Of a DNA stretch of 64,000 bases, positions 12,383 through 24,599 are shown in pieces. Source of the DNA: Anaeramoeba flamelloides (lineage: Eukaryota; Metamonada; Anaeramoebidae); contig JANTQA010000070.1 in NCBI GenBank assembly GCA_027625915.1, positions 4,159,001 through 4,223,000 on the forward strand, given 5' to 3'. The notes beneath the pieces were generated by a model. The model searched no databases, had not been told where the DNA came from, and saw only the letters and a program-made list of their open reading frames with translations. Position numbers and translations under genes: made by a program. Numbering within the stretch: the stretch's first letter is position 1; every line of letters starts with the position of its first letter.

Positions 12383-15300
12383 ATAGAAATTTTTTTTTTT
12401 TTTTTTAATGTTTTATTTTATTTTTATATTAATTTTTTCATATTTTATTTTACTTTGATCTTTTTTATTCCAAACATTCCAATTTCTCAGAATCATGGTT
12501 CTTAATAAAAAATAATACCTCGATTTAAAATTATTTTTTTTTATTTTTTTTTTTTTTCCAAGAATGTAAATTACTTTAAAAAGCCCAATATTGTTGTTTG
12601 GAAATTTTCTAATTATGGAATTTCTACCTAAAAATTGTTCAAATAATAATAATAATAAAGATCTGATAAATAAAGAAACAAAATGTCTTTAATGGATTCA
12701 TAGTAGTCACTTAATTTTCTGAATACCCATAATTAATTTTATTACATATAATAAACGAAAAGAATTTGAAATACAATAATACTAATGAATTTTTATTTCT
12801 TATTATTTAAGGTAGATGTTAGATAATTATCCTGGGTTTTCCAAATTCGTAAATAAAAATTTACTGGGTTTTATTAAAGACTCTAAATATAAACTAAAAT
12901 TCAAATTTTCGTGGATAGTGAAAACTGTTCAAGCAATCACAATAATACAATTATATTTAAATTAGAAGTAACTTTTGATTTTTTAAAAATATGAAAATCA
13001 TTTCTTTATCTTTTAGTTTTTTGTTTTTGTTTTATTTTTTGAATTACGTGACTTTTTCAGTTCGATCAATAATTTTTTTGAACAGTTGACAGGGGTTAAA
13101 ATTGATTTCTTTTACATAATAGTACCCAAATATTATTAGTTGATGGTCTCTAACTTTTGATATATCAATAATCCTAAAAGATTTTATACAAATTTAAAAA
13201 GGCATTTTTTTTGTTGTTTTATCTCCAAAAATTTTAAACACAACAATAATTTATTAGTTTTGATAATTATTTTTTTTTGTTTTGTTAGTATTGTTATTTA
13301 TAAACAATTGTTAATATTTCAATTAGCGAATGGTTTTAATTTGTTATTTCTTCTGGAATTGATTAAATAATATTTTTTTTTTCAAAAATTGAATTTTTGG
13401 GTGTTAAATAATTTTTGAAAAGGGATTTGTTTTTTTTATTAATTAATGACTTTAAACAAGTTCAATCAAAACAATGATAATTTATCCTGATAAAATAAAA
13501 GTATTCAATCGATCTAAAAAATAGCATCGGTTTTAAAAGTAGATTGCCTCTGTGGTTATTTTTGAAAATATATCAATTATGTATCTTTTTTAGTTTAATT
13601 TTTTTATTTTTTTCATTTTTTCTTTTGATTTATTTTAATAGAATTTTTTTGGTAAAGAAAGTGAAACTTATTAGTAAAAAATAATGACATTACAAATTGA
13701 GGTTTCATTTTCATATTTCAAAAATTAAAAATTAAAGTATAATTTAACAAAAATATAAAAAATAGTTATTGTTTTTAGGGGTGAAACCGCCCAATTTTGT
13801 GATTTTTTTGATTAAGTTATTTATGAATAATATAAAATTATTGGAAAATATTTACATATTCGTGTATTGGGTTTTAAAAGGTTTCTAAAGTAGTTGATAA
13901 TTTTTTATTGATATGGAAAGAATTTTTTTGTAATTTAATTTAAAATATAAATAACTAAATAAATATAAAATATGTTGAAAAACTACAATTTATAAAAATT
14001 CAAAATTTATGTATTCATATAATTTTTGTAATATTTTATTTGTTATTTTGTTTTTATTTGATATTTTCTTTTTTATTTATTTTTTTTTTTTTTTTTTGGC
14101 TAATAATTTCTCCTTGATTTGGTCATTTTTCAATATAATATATATCAGTTAAAACGATTTTTTATACCATTTTATTTTTATTATTTTTGTAGGTTGTGGA
14201 AAGTCAACTAATAAAAACTTATCATGGATTTAATAACTAATTCTAAAAAAATAAAATCGCATCTTGAAATGCAAAAATGGTATAAAAATGAGATTATAAT
14301 ATCAAAATTCCTTTTAACAGATATTGATTAAAATGAATTATTGTTTCGAAAAGTTTGATACATTTTTCGTATTTTCAAAAAGTTCAAAATCAAAAATATT
14401 TACAAATTATTTAATATATATATATTCTTTGAAAGTAATAAAAATATGTTATTTTCTGTAAAAAAAGTGGATGTGCAAAAATACACTTTAGAAATAAAAC
14501 AATCGGTTTGAAATAGTATAATAAAAAAATCAACTAAACTCCATAATAATTAGAATAATAATTTTGTAATTGAAAAAAAATAAAGTGATTTCTTCAACTG
14601 GATTTTTAATAATTTTTTTCTTTTTATTGAACTAAAAAAATAAGAGTAAAATAATCAAACTCGTTAAATTATAAATCCCCCCAATTTTTAAAAAAAAATG
14701 TAAAATTGAACTTATAATCTAAAGAAATACTTTGAATTTGATTATTTATATTTCATTAATTAATACACCAATCTTGATTATTTCAGTGAGACATTAACAG
14801 CACATAGAGTAAATATATCAATAGATTTTAACTATAATTTCTTATTCTCTTATATATTTTCAACTATTAAAACAATTCAAATACATATTTCTTTGAAAAA
14901 AAAAATATTATTAATAAAACTAATTATTGAAATAATAACATTTCCTTTTTTATACTCTGAATATTAAATAAATAATATTTTTTCATCTTTTAAATCTATT
15001 GAAATTTAAAAATTTTTTAAAAAATAAAAGATCATTTTTTGTGATCTGAAACAAAACAAAGGGGATCAAATTGAACTTTTCGTACTATCTGTCGAGTCTT
15101 TATTTGGACTTAGTTTTTACTATACAGTATGTGTGTTGTTCTAGGATTTTCTGAAAATTACAAAAAAAAAAAATAATAATAATAATACAAAAAACATTTC
15201 CTCAATGTTCTTTATGATTGAATTATCACTCAGGAATGATTATTATTATATAATCGAGTGTATTCTACTATAAAATTTGTTTTAAAGTTTGTACTATAAG

Positions 15301-16373
15301 GCATCTATAAAAGAATATACAGTCAGTTCTAATTTTAAGTCACAAACTTTAAACGAAAATTGAAGACACAAAAAAATTTCAAATTGAGGAATAAAATTTG
15401 TAATTTTTTTTTTTACAATTTATTTTACTAGAATCTGAATTTTGTACCTTAATTTGAGATTTTTATTGTGTCTTAAATCTAGTTGAATTTTTGTGGCTTA
15501 AAAGTGGAACTGGCTGTAATTGAAAAGGCTAATAAAGATAATTTAGTTTTCAGGACCTTTTGAAAAATTCTTTTGACATTTTATAATTAAATTTTGAACG
15601 CAAATTTATTTTTTCCCAAATAAAACATTAACATTTTTTTGAAGAGAGTATTCAAAAGCGGCCTTATTATTGTCAAATTTGAACTGAATTTTTTTGTAAA
15701 TTTATTTGGATATTTTTTATTTTATAGAACAATTGTGTGAGATTTGAATTCTCAACGAAAGTTAGATTTCCAAGTCCAAAAAACTTGAATTGCTAAGATT
15801 TTAAACAACTTGTTTTTCCAATTAATAAATGGAAATTTTTTTTTCAATTTCCAAAAAGAATATTAATTTTTACTGTTACAATCAAATAAGTAGAGTAAAA
15901 ATTTTGTCTTAGAGTTAACTAAGGAAGTATAATTTGTTGTCTAAAAATATCATTTCAAAACCGTGTTGTAATGATCTTTGGATTTTCTTCAACTAATAAA
16001 CAAGAAAAATATTCTGTAATGTAAACTAAAAATTTTCATTTTTTAATTGAAAGATAATATATTTTAATTTCAAATAGAGTACTTAGTAAAATAGGTGAAC
16101 TTTAATTGTTGTCCTTTATACAATCTATTTCTGAAAAAATAATACCTCTATTTTCGACACTCCAATAAGTCTAACATCTAAACTATTGGACTTATTAAAC
16201 CTAATAATAAAAAGTTATATAAAATGAAATAACACAATTTTCACATGTCCACAAACCCAAAAGGTGTTTTAGTTTTTGTGTATAAAGGTAATTCTCAACT
16301 CAAAAAAAAAATTCGGTTAATTTTTAATCATTTTTTTAATAATATATTTTTATTCAAAATAAAAGACACTTAG
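12383..16373. other. Gene-free intergenic stretch
   Basis: Spacer between the solenoid gene and eS1. Only A/T-rich low complexity, a small TA run near 14416 and one foldback MITE (15320-15516) were found. The sequence just before the eS1 start ends in ACTTAG, which could be the acceptor of a 5'-UTR intron, but nothing confirms that. Confidence 0.6.
15320..15516. mobile_element. Foldback MITE (Tc1/mariner-like ends), copy 1
   Basis: A 197-bp near-palindrome beginning CAGTCAGTTCTA and ending GGAACTGGCTG, with TA directly on each side (15318-15319 and 15517-15518), the expected target-site duplication of Tc1/mariner-type insertion. Both arms contain the motifs of copy 26312-26507 (CACTTTTAAG, CACAAACTTT, GGCACAAA). 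It has no coding capacity. It is more diverged between its arms than the 26312 copy, so probably older. Confidence 0.85.
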
Positions 16374-17633
16374 ATGACAATTGGAAAATCTAATCGACAA
16401 TTCCGAAAGAAAGGAAGAAAACAAAAAGCCGATCCATTTTTAAAAAAAGTTTGGTATGATGTCAAAGCACCAAACATTTTTAGAGAAACCCAAATCGGTA
16501 AAACATGTGTCAACCCAACTGGAGGTGGTAAAACTTCTGAGCAACAATTAGACAAAAGAATGTTTGAAGTAAGCTTAGGTGATCTTAATAAAGATGAAAG
16601 AAAAGCTTATATGCAATTTAAATTCCGTGTCGAACATGTTTCTGGTACTAACTGCTTCACTAACTTTTATGGAATGAGATTAACCAACGACAAAGTTCAG
16701 TCACTTGTTGTTAAATACCATACCTTGATCGAAGCTGTTGTAAATGTCAAAACTACTGATGGTAACTATTTTCTTTTTTTTTTTTCTTTTTCTTTTTATT
16801 TTGTTATGAAAAACAAAAGCCAATTCAACAAAAAGAAAAAATAGATGAATTATTGTTTTTTTTTTTATTCTTTTTTTTTGTTTTTGTAAAAACAGTTTTT
16901 TTTCAAGATATTCGAATAAAAACCACAAAAAAAAAAGAAACAAAAATTTGGAATTGTTTTTTCTATTTTTTTTTTACAATTAAAAAAAAAAAACCTGTTT
17001 TGTCTTTATTATTTTATTGCTTTGTTTTTCTTTTTTTGTTGCTTTATTTTTTTTTTTTTTCTTTTTTTGCTTTTTTTTTTTTTTGTGTGGTTTTGTACTC
17101 ATAAATCCCCATCATACCGTTCTCCTCTAAAAACTTTTCTATGAATAATTTCACCAACAACCAAACAACTAATCAATTCCATTCTTTTCCTTTAAAAATC
17201 CACCAACAACCAAACCTCTAAAAAAAAAATTTTAAACTCAAAAGGCTATACTGTCAGAATCTTTTGTATTGGATTTACAAAAAAAGATCGAAACCAAGTC
17301 AAAAAAACATGCTATGCACAAAGCTCACAAGTAAGAGAAATTAGAAGAAGAATGGTTAACATCATGATCAAAGAATCTAACTGTACATTAAAAGAATTAA
17401 CTCTCAAGCTTATTTCTGAGTCTGTTCCAAAGGAAATCACAAAACAATGCCAAAGCGTTTTCCCATTACAAAACGTCTATCTAAGAAAAATGAAGGTCTT
17501 GAAAACGCCAAAGGTTGATGTTGACACAATCCTTAAATTACACGGATTTGAAACAAAGAAAAAAAAAGAAACTGGAAAGAAGGTTAATAGGAAAAAGAAG
17601 AAGAGAGGTGGTAATAAAAAGAAAAAAAACTAA
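16374..17633 (+). CDS. RPS3A: 40S ribosomal protein eS1 (S3a)
   Basis: Model join(16374..16761,17245..17633), 258 residues, close to the family's usual ~260. eS1 is a small-subunit protein on the platform near the mRNA exit and is needed for 18S rRNA maturation and initiation. Diagnostic blocks: VGK-like start (MTIGKSN), DPFLKKVWYDVKAPNIF, FEVSLGDLNKDE, CFTNFYGMRLT, NVKTTDG and then GYTVRIFCIGFTKKDRNQ across the splice, ending in a KKKKRGGNKKKKN tail. The single intron (483 bp, T-rich) starts GTAACT and ends CAAAAG, in phase 1 (the Gly of DG). The splice is fixed by homology, since the exon-1 frame runs on into T-rich intron sequence. There is no close neighbour gene and no sign of transfer. 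Confidence 0.98.
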
Positions 17634-18854
17634 TTGGATTGCTTATGTTTATTTTTTTGTTTTATGTTAAAAAAAATAGACCTCTTGATTTACGATTAAA
17701 TCATGCCTTGTTTTTGCTTTTATTTTTACTTTTTTTCTTCTGTTAAATTCTAATTTTAAAAATTTTGATTTTATCTCAAAGTTTCAATAACGAAGTGACA
17801 AGCCAAATTAAGGCGAGAGAATTTCCCCTTTTGATTTATTTAAGAAGTTGGTTTTATTTTTTCTACCCTTTGAAGTTTAACAATGTAATAAAAAAAGAAT
17901 AATTCTTTTCTGTGGAATAAAAAAAAAGAATAAAAATGCGAGTTCTTATGTAAATATTCCAGAGATATTTCTTTGAAATCTAACAATTACAAAAAAAGAA
18001 ATCATAATAACCGAGATTTCTTCTCAATATTTTGGTCATATCAAGTACACAAACAAATAATAACCACACCCTAAACATATTTAAAACGTCGCTTCAACCT
18101 ATTATAAAACTTTCTAAGACAGATAGGTTGGTTGTCTCTTTAAAAATGGTCTTTAATGAAATAGAAAATTCAATTTTTCTCGTATCATTATAATAAACTT
18201 TTCAATTTCTATTACATTATCTAATAGAAATTGTTTTTGTAATAAACAATGACAAAAATTAAATTTTCCCAAGAAAAGAAAACACAGAAACCATAGAAAT
18301 TTGAAAGTATTTTTCGATCATTGCTTTTTGAAGATTTAAAACCGAGATTTTTTGCACTTTTGGAAATTGAAGATCCACATTAATGTAAGTTTTCATACAA
18401 CACCCCCAACCCTGTTATAAAATTTCTTATAAATAAAAAAGTTATTTTCTATCCGATGTGTTCCTTTCTAGAACAAGATTTTTTAGTTATATGATAAAAT
18501 ATTGTAGAAATGGTGAGATTTTGATAATAGACGAAAAATTTCGAATAGAAAAAAAAAATATTAAAATATGAAATTTTATATTAAAAAAACCGAATGACTA
18601 ATCAATAAATTCAAAAATTTTTAAGATTTTTTGTCGATCTTCAATTTCTAAACACCCAAAAATCAAAACAACAAAACTATTTTAAAGAAAATATTATATA
18701 ATGTTTTCCTTCTTTGGAATCTTTATGTTGGGTTTTTGCATTTGTTTAATAAACTACACGATTGTTTTCTAAGATTTTATTTAATATAATTTTTAAAAAA
18801 AAAACCCAATTTGAAACCCTAAAATTCTGTAATGATATATCTATTAAAAGATTT

Positions 18855-18882
18855 GTTTTGTGTCTTAAAAGCGGAACTGGCT
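18855..18882. mobile_element. MITE right-end fragment
   Basis: Reads GTGTCTTAAAAGCGGAACTG followed by GCTATA, matching the right terminus of the foldback MITE at 15320-15516. The rest of the element is missing. Confidence 0.65.
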
Positions 18883-20256
18883 ATATAAAGAGAGTAAAAA
18901 TATAATTTATTTTGGTGTATATTTGAAAGTTGGTTTGGAATGTAAATGTGAATATCTCAATAATTTTTAATAAATTTTTAGTATTTTTGTGATTCTTCAT
19001 TTTTTCAACACTTAAAAACAAAAGACAACAATATTAAATCATAAATAGAAAATTAGACCGTCCTTCTTTGTAATCCTTGAACAAGGTTGTTTAATTTGTT
19101 TAATAAAGAACCGATATTTTCAAGAATGTTAGAACTTTCATAGATTTTTTTTTTTCAATAGCCAATCCCAAATCATAAAATTCTCTTATGTTTTATAATT
19201 AAATGTTATTTTTTGTATTTAACAAAGAAAAAAAATCCAATTCAACACATGACAAATTTCACTTTAATTTTGGTATTAATGTATACATAAATTCCGATGT
19301 AAGATATTTCTTGAACTTTTTCGGGGTTTATTCAAAAAAAACACAAATTTAGAAGAAAGGTTCCAAATACTGAAGGTCATAATTAAATTTTACTTTAAAA
19401 TAGCCTTGTAATTAATTTTTTAATTGTTAAATATTTTATAATAACTGAAAAATAATCATAATAATTTTGCCTTTCATCTTTCCAAAAAAAAATAAAGGGT
19501 GGGATATATTCAACTTTATAGCTGTCGAAACCCCACCTTTATACTTGATAAGAAATATAGAATTTTTTTTCTATGGAAGAATATTCTTTTATAAAAAATA
19601 AAATTCAATTTCTATAATATCAAATGAAAAAAAAATTACAATATTTATCATATTATATGAGAAATTTTTTTATTATTATAAAAAATGGTTAAAAATTGAA
19701 ATCAAAAGACAAAAAACATCAAAATACGAAAGTCTTTTTCGATCATTACTAATAAATTGTGTAAATCAGTTCTTTTTAGAATTTTAAAGATTAAAGATCC
19801 TTATTAATCTAATTTTTATTTATGGATTTGTATTTCTATTTCCAAAATAAAAAATTGTTTGGTATTTATTTTTTCTTTCTTCTATATTAAATTTTCTGGT
19901 TTATGATAAACTTTAATAAGCCATTTTATACTTTATTGTACATGATAAAATGTTATTATAAAAAATTAATTTCTATTTCGTATTAATTTTGGCTTTATGT
20001 CACACAAGGCGGTAAATTGATAAAATGTGTCTATTAGTTATGAAATGAGATTGCATTAAGAATTGGTGCATTTGATGATTTATTTTAATTTGGCTTTTGT
20101 TTCTTTTTTTAGGAAACTTAATATAATTGGTATTCCTTTTATTTTGTAATTAGCCTTAAAGATCCAAATGAGATCTCGAATTTTTTTTATTAAATTGTAG
20201 ATCATTCAGAAGATTTTGATTAAAAAAATAAAAATTTAATTTTTTATTCTAACTTT

Positions 20257-21358
20257 TGTTGAAAAGGATTGGGATTACAAAAAAAAAGGGGGGGGGCTTC
20301 TTTTGTCAAAAATTTAAAATTTAATTGCCAAAATTAGGGAAATTAATCAAAAACCCATCCTTTTTTTGAAGATAATAAAAATCCAAATGGGGATAAAAAC
20401 CTTTTAAGAAATCTAGTATTTAAATAGGTTTTCTTCATACTTAATTTCATCAAGATGGTCCATAGAAGACTGTTTTAAACCTCAAATTTTTATTTTATAC
20501 CTAATTCTTCACAGAAATGAATATTTTTCACTATTTTTTATCTTTTCCATTTTAAATGTTATTTTAAAAAGCGGTATTTCTTGTGTTTTTTCTTTGAATT
20601 TTTAATTCAATACATTTATATCTTTAATTTGATAGTCCTAGTACCAGAATTAAACCAAAAAAATATACATTTGTTGGTCATTTTTTTCTAAATCCTTATT
20701 TTTCAAAAATCCCATTAACAAAAAGTTACATGCAAGGTAAAAATGATTACTTTTAAAACCTAACACAATACTTGGTTCAAAATTATAACTTTAAGATATT
20801 CCAAAAAAGTTAATTTAAAAAAAATGAACATGTTTTGCTTTTATACTGGTACGGGTATTTAATCTTGAAATTCGATGATATTTTGAAAAAAACAATAGTT
20901 TCAGTTTCTATTAAGATTGGAAATGAAAAATCGAAAAATAATAAATTATTCATCTTCACAATTGATTTATCTTAGTAAGAATAGAATTTTTCACAAGTAC
21001 TCACAAAACAAACCAGTAAAAAAATTAAGAGTTATCTCTGAAATTAGTAATTTTCCAAAGATGAAATGTCAAAAAAATGTACTTTTTTCTCTTTTTTGCC
21101 ACTTTTTACAAATCAATAATTAAGAATTTGATTTTTAAGGTATCCCTCTTCGTGAAGGATCTTGAGGTAATTGAAATGAAGAAAATCTAAATTAGATACT
21201 ATACTTCTCTAAAGGCTAAAATCCCCATTTGGGTTCTTATTATCTTCAAAAAATCCATGGTACTTCTGATCAGTGTTACTAATGTTCGCAATTAAATTTT
21301 AAATTTTTGAAAAAATAAGTGTCCCACCTTTTTTTTGTAATCCCAATTTTTTTCAACA
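20257..21358. mobile_element. Non-autonomous element with ~210-bp terminal inverted repeats (IR-2)
   Basis: The left arm from 20257 (TGTTGAAAAGGATTGGGATT) is repeated inverted at the right end (TTCAACA at 21352-21358). The arms share TTGGGATTACAAAAAAA, CAAAAATTTAAAATTTAATT, TTTGAAGATAATAA, CCAAATGGGGAT, TTTTCTTCAT and TCAAGAT over about 210 bp. The core (20480-21140) holds a 68-codon frame at 20917-21123 with no recognised domain. No obvious target-site duplication was found. Not related by eye to IR-1. The family is unassigned. Confidence 0.75.
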
Positions 21359-21503
21359 ACATCCAATTGAAAAAAATCCACTTAAAAATAATCAAAACAA
21401 TAAAAATGGACAAAAGAAAAAATTAAAATTTAAAAAATATAACGTTCTATTTATTTTTCGATTTTGATTACGAATTTGAATCAGAATCGGAAATTGATAC
21501 TTC

Positions 21504-22727
21504 TTAGTTCTTCATAATAGATGAAGCTAAAGTTTCAAAAATATGGTTTTTAAGAGTTTCATTGTTGTTGTTGTTATCATTATTTATATTATTGTTTAAC
21601 TGGAGAACAAGATTTTCTAAAACTTTTGGATCTAAAAGATTTTGGCAATTTCCTTTTAACAAAATCTTGAGTTTGGAGATCTCCTTATTTAAATTTTCAT
21701 TTTCGTTATTTAATTTGACAATTTCGTCTGTGAGTTCATGATTTTTTTCTTGGAGTTCTTTGGTTGTATTTTCCAAATTGGCAACGTAGATTTTTTTTCG
21801 CTCCCGACTTTTTTTAGCATTGATCCTATTTCGTTCGAGGACCAACTGTCTTCGGGCATCTTCTTCTGTGGTGACTGCTGTCTTTTTATTATTCTTTTTT
21901 CTGTTTTTCTTCTTCTTCTTCTTATGTTTTTTTTTGTTCTTTTTCTTTTTGCTCGTTTTACCACTTTTTGAAGACTTTTTGGCTTCATCACCGTCCTTAT
22001 TAATGGTGTTGCTATGCTTTTTTTTTGTTTCCACTTTGACGATTTTTGTAGACAGGATTTTGATGGGGTCGCTGTTGGGTTGTGATATGGTAATAAGCAT
22101 TTTCCTTTTTTTAAAGCCATTACCTAAGCCCTTCGTGCCCTTCTTAAGATCTTCGCTCGCAGGCTTTACAACGGGAACTTGTGATCCTTCAAGCTCTTCG
22201 TCGCGCGTCTTGGATTCAAATCCATTTTCAGTTTTCATCACAAGATCATCACCACCATTTAGAGCCGCCTTATTCTCACTTTTGATTGGTAACAAGACAG
22301 TGCCTACTTGTAGGCCCCCAAGCGTGCCATTCACTTGCTCTTGTAACCGATCATCAGAACTAATGCCACGCTTCCTATTGTTCGCAAACAATGGGCTATT
22401 TGGTTTGTTGTCTGATCCAGAAACAATCCCAAAATCAATAGATTTGTCAAGATCCCAATAAAGCTTTCTGTCGTTGTTGCTATTGTCAGAAAAATCAGAT
22501 TCTTGAGAAATGAAATTGTTGGCATTAATGTTGCTGTTGGTGATAATGTTGCTGTTGCTGTTGGTGTTGATGTTATGATTCGTTTCAATTTTGGAGACAC
22601 CAATTTCGAAATCGGAGCACTCGGAGTTTGAATTGCTAAAAAGTGTGTCAGATAAATTGAAACTTGGTTCACAAATGGCATCAAAGAGATCCTGATCTAA
22701 ATTGGATGAAAATATATCGTCAAGCAT
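21504..22727 (-). CDS. bZIP transcription factor (CREB/ATF-like)
   Basis: Intronless, 407 residues, starting ATG at 22727. It has a C-terminal bZIP domain: basic region about 292-315 (key residues LERNRINAKKSRERKK) and a leucine zipper with six perfectly spaced leucines at 318, 325, 332, 339, 346 and 353. Family knowledge predicts a dimeric, sequence-specific DNA-binding nuclear regulator. The invariant Asn and Arg of the N-x7-R signature are present (NRINAKKSR), but the first of the two alanines after the Asn is replaced by Asn. Before the domain lies a long Lys-rich tract (about 232-283) that may serve nuclear import. The N-terminal half is acidic and Asn/Ser-rich, plausibly an activation region (MLDDIFSSNLDQDLFDAI). 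The exact subfamily and targets cannot be told. Confidence 0.93.
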   Translation of the reverse strand: MLDDIFSSNLDQDLFDAICEPSFNLSDTLFSNSNSECSDFEIGVSKIETNHNINTNSNSNIITNSNINANNFISQESDFSDNSNNDRKLYWDLDKSIDFGIVSGSDNKPNSPLFANNRKRGISSDDRLQEQVNGTLGGLQVGTVLLPIKSENKAALNGGDDLVMKTENGFESKTRDEELEGSQVPVVKPASEDLKKGTKGLGNGFKKRKMLITISQPNSDPIKILSTKIVKVETKKKHSNTINKDGDEAKKSSKSGKTSKKKKNKKKHKKKKKKNRKKNNKKTAVTTEEDARRQLVLERNRINAKKSRERKKIYVANLENTTKELQEKNHELTDEIVKLNNENENLNKEISKLKILLKGNCQNLLDPKVLENLVLQLNNNINNDNNNNNETLKNHIFETLASSIMKN

Positions 22728-24599
22728 TTAGAATTTCAATTTTTGGTTTTTGTTTGAATTTTTTTCAAAATATTTTTGTTTGAAAAGTGGGTGTGGAGTT
22801 TAGTAAAAAGAATTTTAAAAAATTAAAGAAAGAAAGAAAGAAAGAAAATTTGTTTGTGGGGGAGAACTTAATTCATTCCAAAAAATTATTTAATAAATAA
22901 AAAAAAAATGATCTTTTCAACTTGAAAATTCGTTCAAATACGTCACTTGAGCGAAATAAATTATTGTTCCGATATTACCAGACAATAAATATATTAATCG
23001 GTTTTGAAAAGAAATACCTGGTTAGATGTGTTTTCAAGGTTAACTTAAAGCCAGATGAGAGATTTTTTTTTTTATTAGTATTTACTCATTTGTGGTTGAC
23101 AAACAATTGAAAACAGAGTTACTGATTTGTGGTACTCAATGTTCCTGAATTTTTTCTTATTCATTTATCGAATTTTATTTGGATTTAACCCAAAATCATT
23201 CAAAATTTCAATTTTTGCGAAACAAATACAAAAGAATAAACGGGAATCAAAACCTCAAACACACAAAACGAAATGGTATTTATTTTTTAAGAGGATCTAT
23301 GTCTTTATCCAAGTTTCTCTTTTTTTATTTTTTTTGATACTCGGATGATTAATGACAGAGAGCAAGAAATAGTACAAGACTGATTCCAATCCAAAGTATT
23401 TTTCACCACCTTTTGCGACAAAAAGCAAAATTTGTTAATTCTTTTTTTTTTTCATCTTTTCAAAAAGGAAACAAAAGATCTTGAAAAAGGGGTGTATTAT
23501 TTTTTCTTGTTTTTTTTGATTCTTTGAAGAAACTTTTTAACAGTGAAACAATTTTCCAGAGTACAATTTCTCTTGTTAAAGATGGGTAAAAATTTTCTTC
23601 ACATTTTTTTATTTAATTTGGTGAGCCTCTGTTTCAATTTAATTGTCTTATTTTTGAAAAACTAACATTCAGGTTTAATTCCAATCGAGTAACTTTCTTA
23701 AAAATAACTGGTTATGTTTGTACCCACAAAATATGTAAAAAGAAGATTCTTCGAATAATTATCACAGACTAATTTTAAGTTTCACCACTGTTGTTAAAAT
23801 AAAAAGTTCAGAAAAGTTTACTTTGTGATTCAAAATAAAAAGTGTGTTTTTTTGTTAAAGAAGACCTATACATTAACCAATCAATTAAACCAACAATAAA
23901 CACACATTAAATATGGTACTGGTTTCTTAAAGTTTTAATATTCAAAAAAAAATTTGAAAAATGAAGTATCAAATTAGAAAACTTTATCTCAAAATAAGAG
24001 AGGAATTTTTGAGATAAAATCCTCATTAAAAACAAAAAAATAACATCAAAAAATGAGAAAAGTACAAAAAATTTTCAACTATTTGTATTAATAATTTAAA
24101 TTTTACTGAAAATATCAAGGAGTTTACGCACAAAATTGATTTTAACATAGGTATACTATTTGGTAGAAGATTGGATGTTGCCTTGGAACAAGAAGAAAAA
24201 AAAAAAAACACGATTATATTTCGAAACACAGACAATAGTCTGAGCGCACACATTATTTTGATCACTTTCGGTTGAAATACTAAAATTGAAAATTCCAAGT
24301 TAGACAAAATTAGGACGACACTTACCATTTCTTTTTGGCTAATAGAGTTTATTCACAATATAACCAATACCCCAGTCCTTAAAAAACTTGAACTGTTGTA
24401 TTTATTGTTGTTAATAGTACTACGATTTTTAAAAGTCTATAGTCTAGAAAAAATGTTTATATTGGGGTAAAAACTTTTAAATGGATGAGACAATGAATTT
24501 GCTTTAGATTCAACGTTAAGATATTTTTTTGAATAGATAATAACAAATAATTTTGAAAACACTATTATCATCTAAAAAAACTCAAACAGGGGAAATAAT

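Larger units (their letters stand above)
17634..21503. other. Gene-free intergenic stretch between eS1 and the bZIP gene
   Basis: No gene recognised. It holds a MITE end fragment (18855-18882), a diverged direct repeat of about 95 bp (18290-18385 and 19715-19815, sharing TTTTTCGATCATT and TTGAAGATCC/TTAAAGATCC), a G9 run near 20290, and the 1.1-kb inverted-repeat element IR-2 (20257-21358). Confidence 0.6.

Noticed and set aside
16701-17104. Frames inside the eS1 intron
   Set aside because: T-rich intron sequence; homology requires splicing from 16761 to 17245.
21710-22684. Alternative frames on both strands across the bZIP gene
   Set aside because: Overlap an exon with clear bZIP homology and show only Lys/Phe-rich shadow composition.
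24055-24330. Relatively G/C-rich stretch open on both strands (plus frame includes GILFGRRLDVALEQEEKKKN)
   Set aside because: No start, no family match, and the minus strand also shows donor- and acceptor-like signals; it could be a lost exon or repeat, but evidence is too thin for a gene call.
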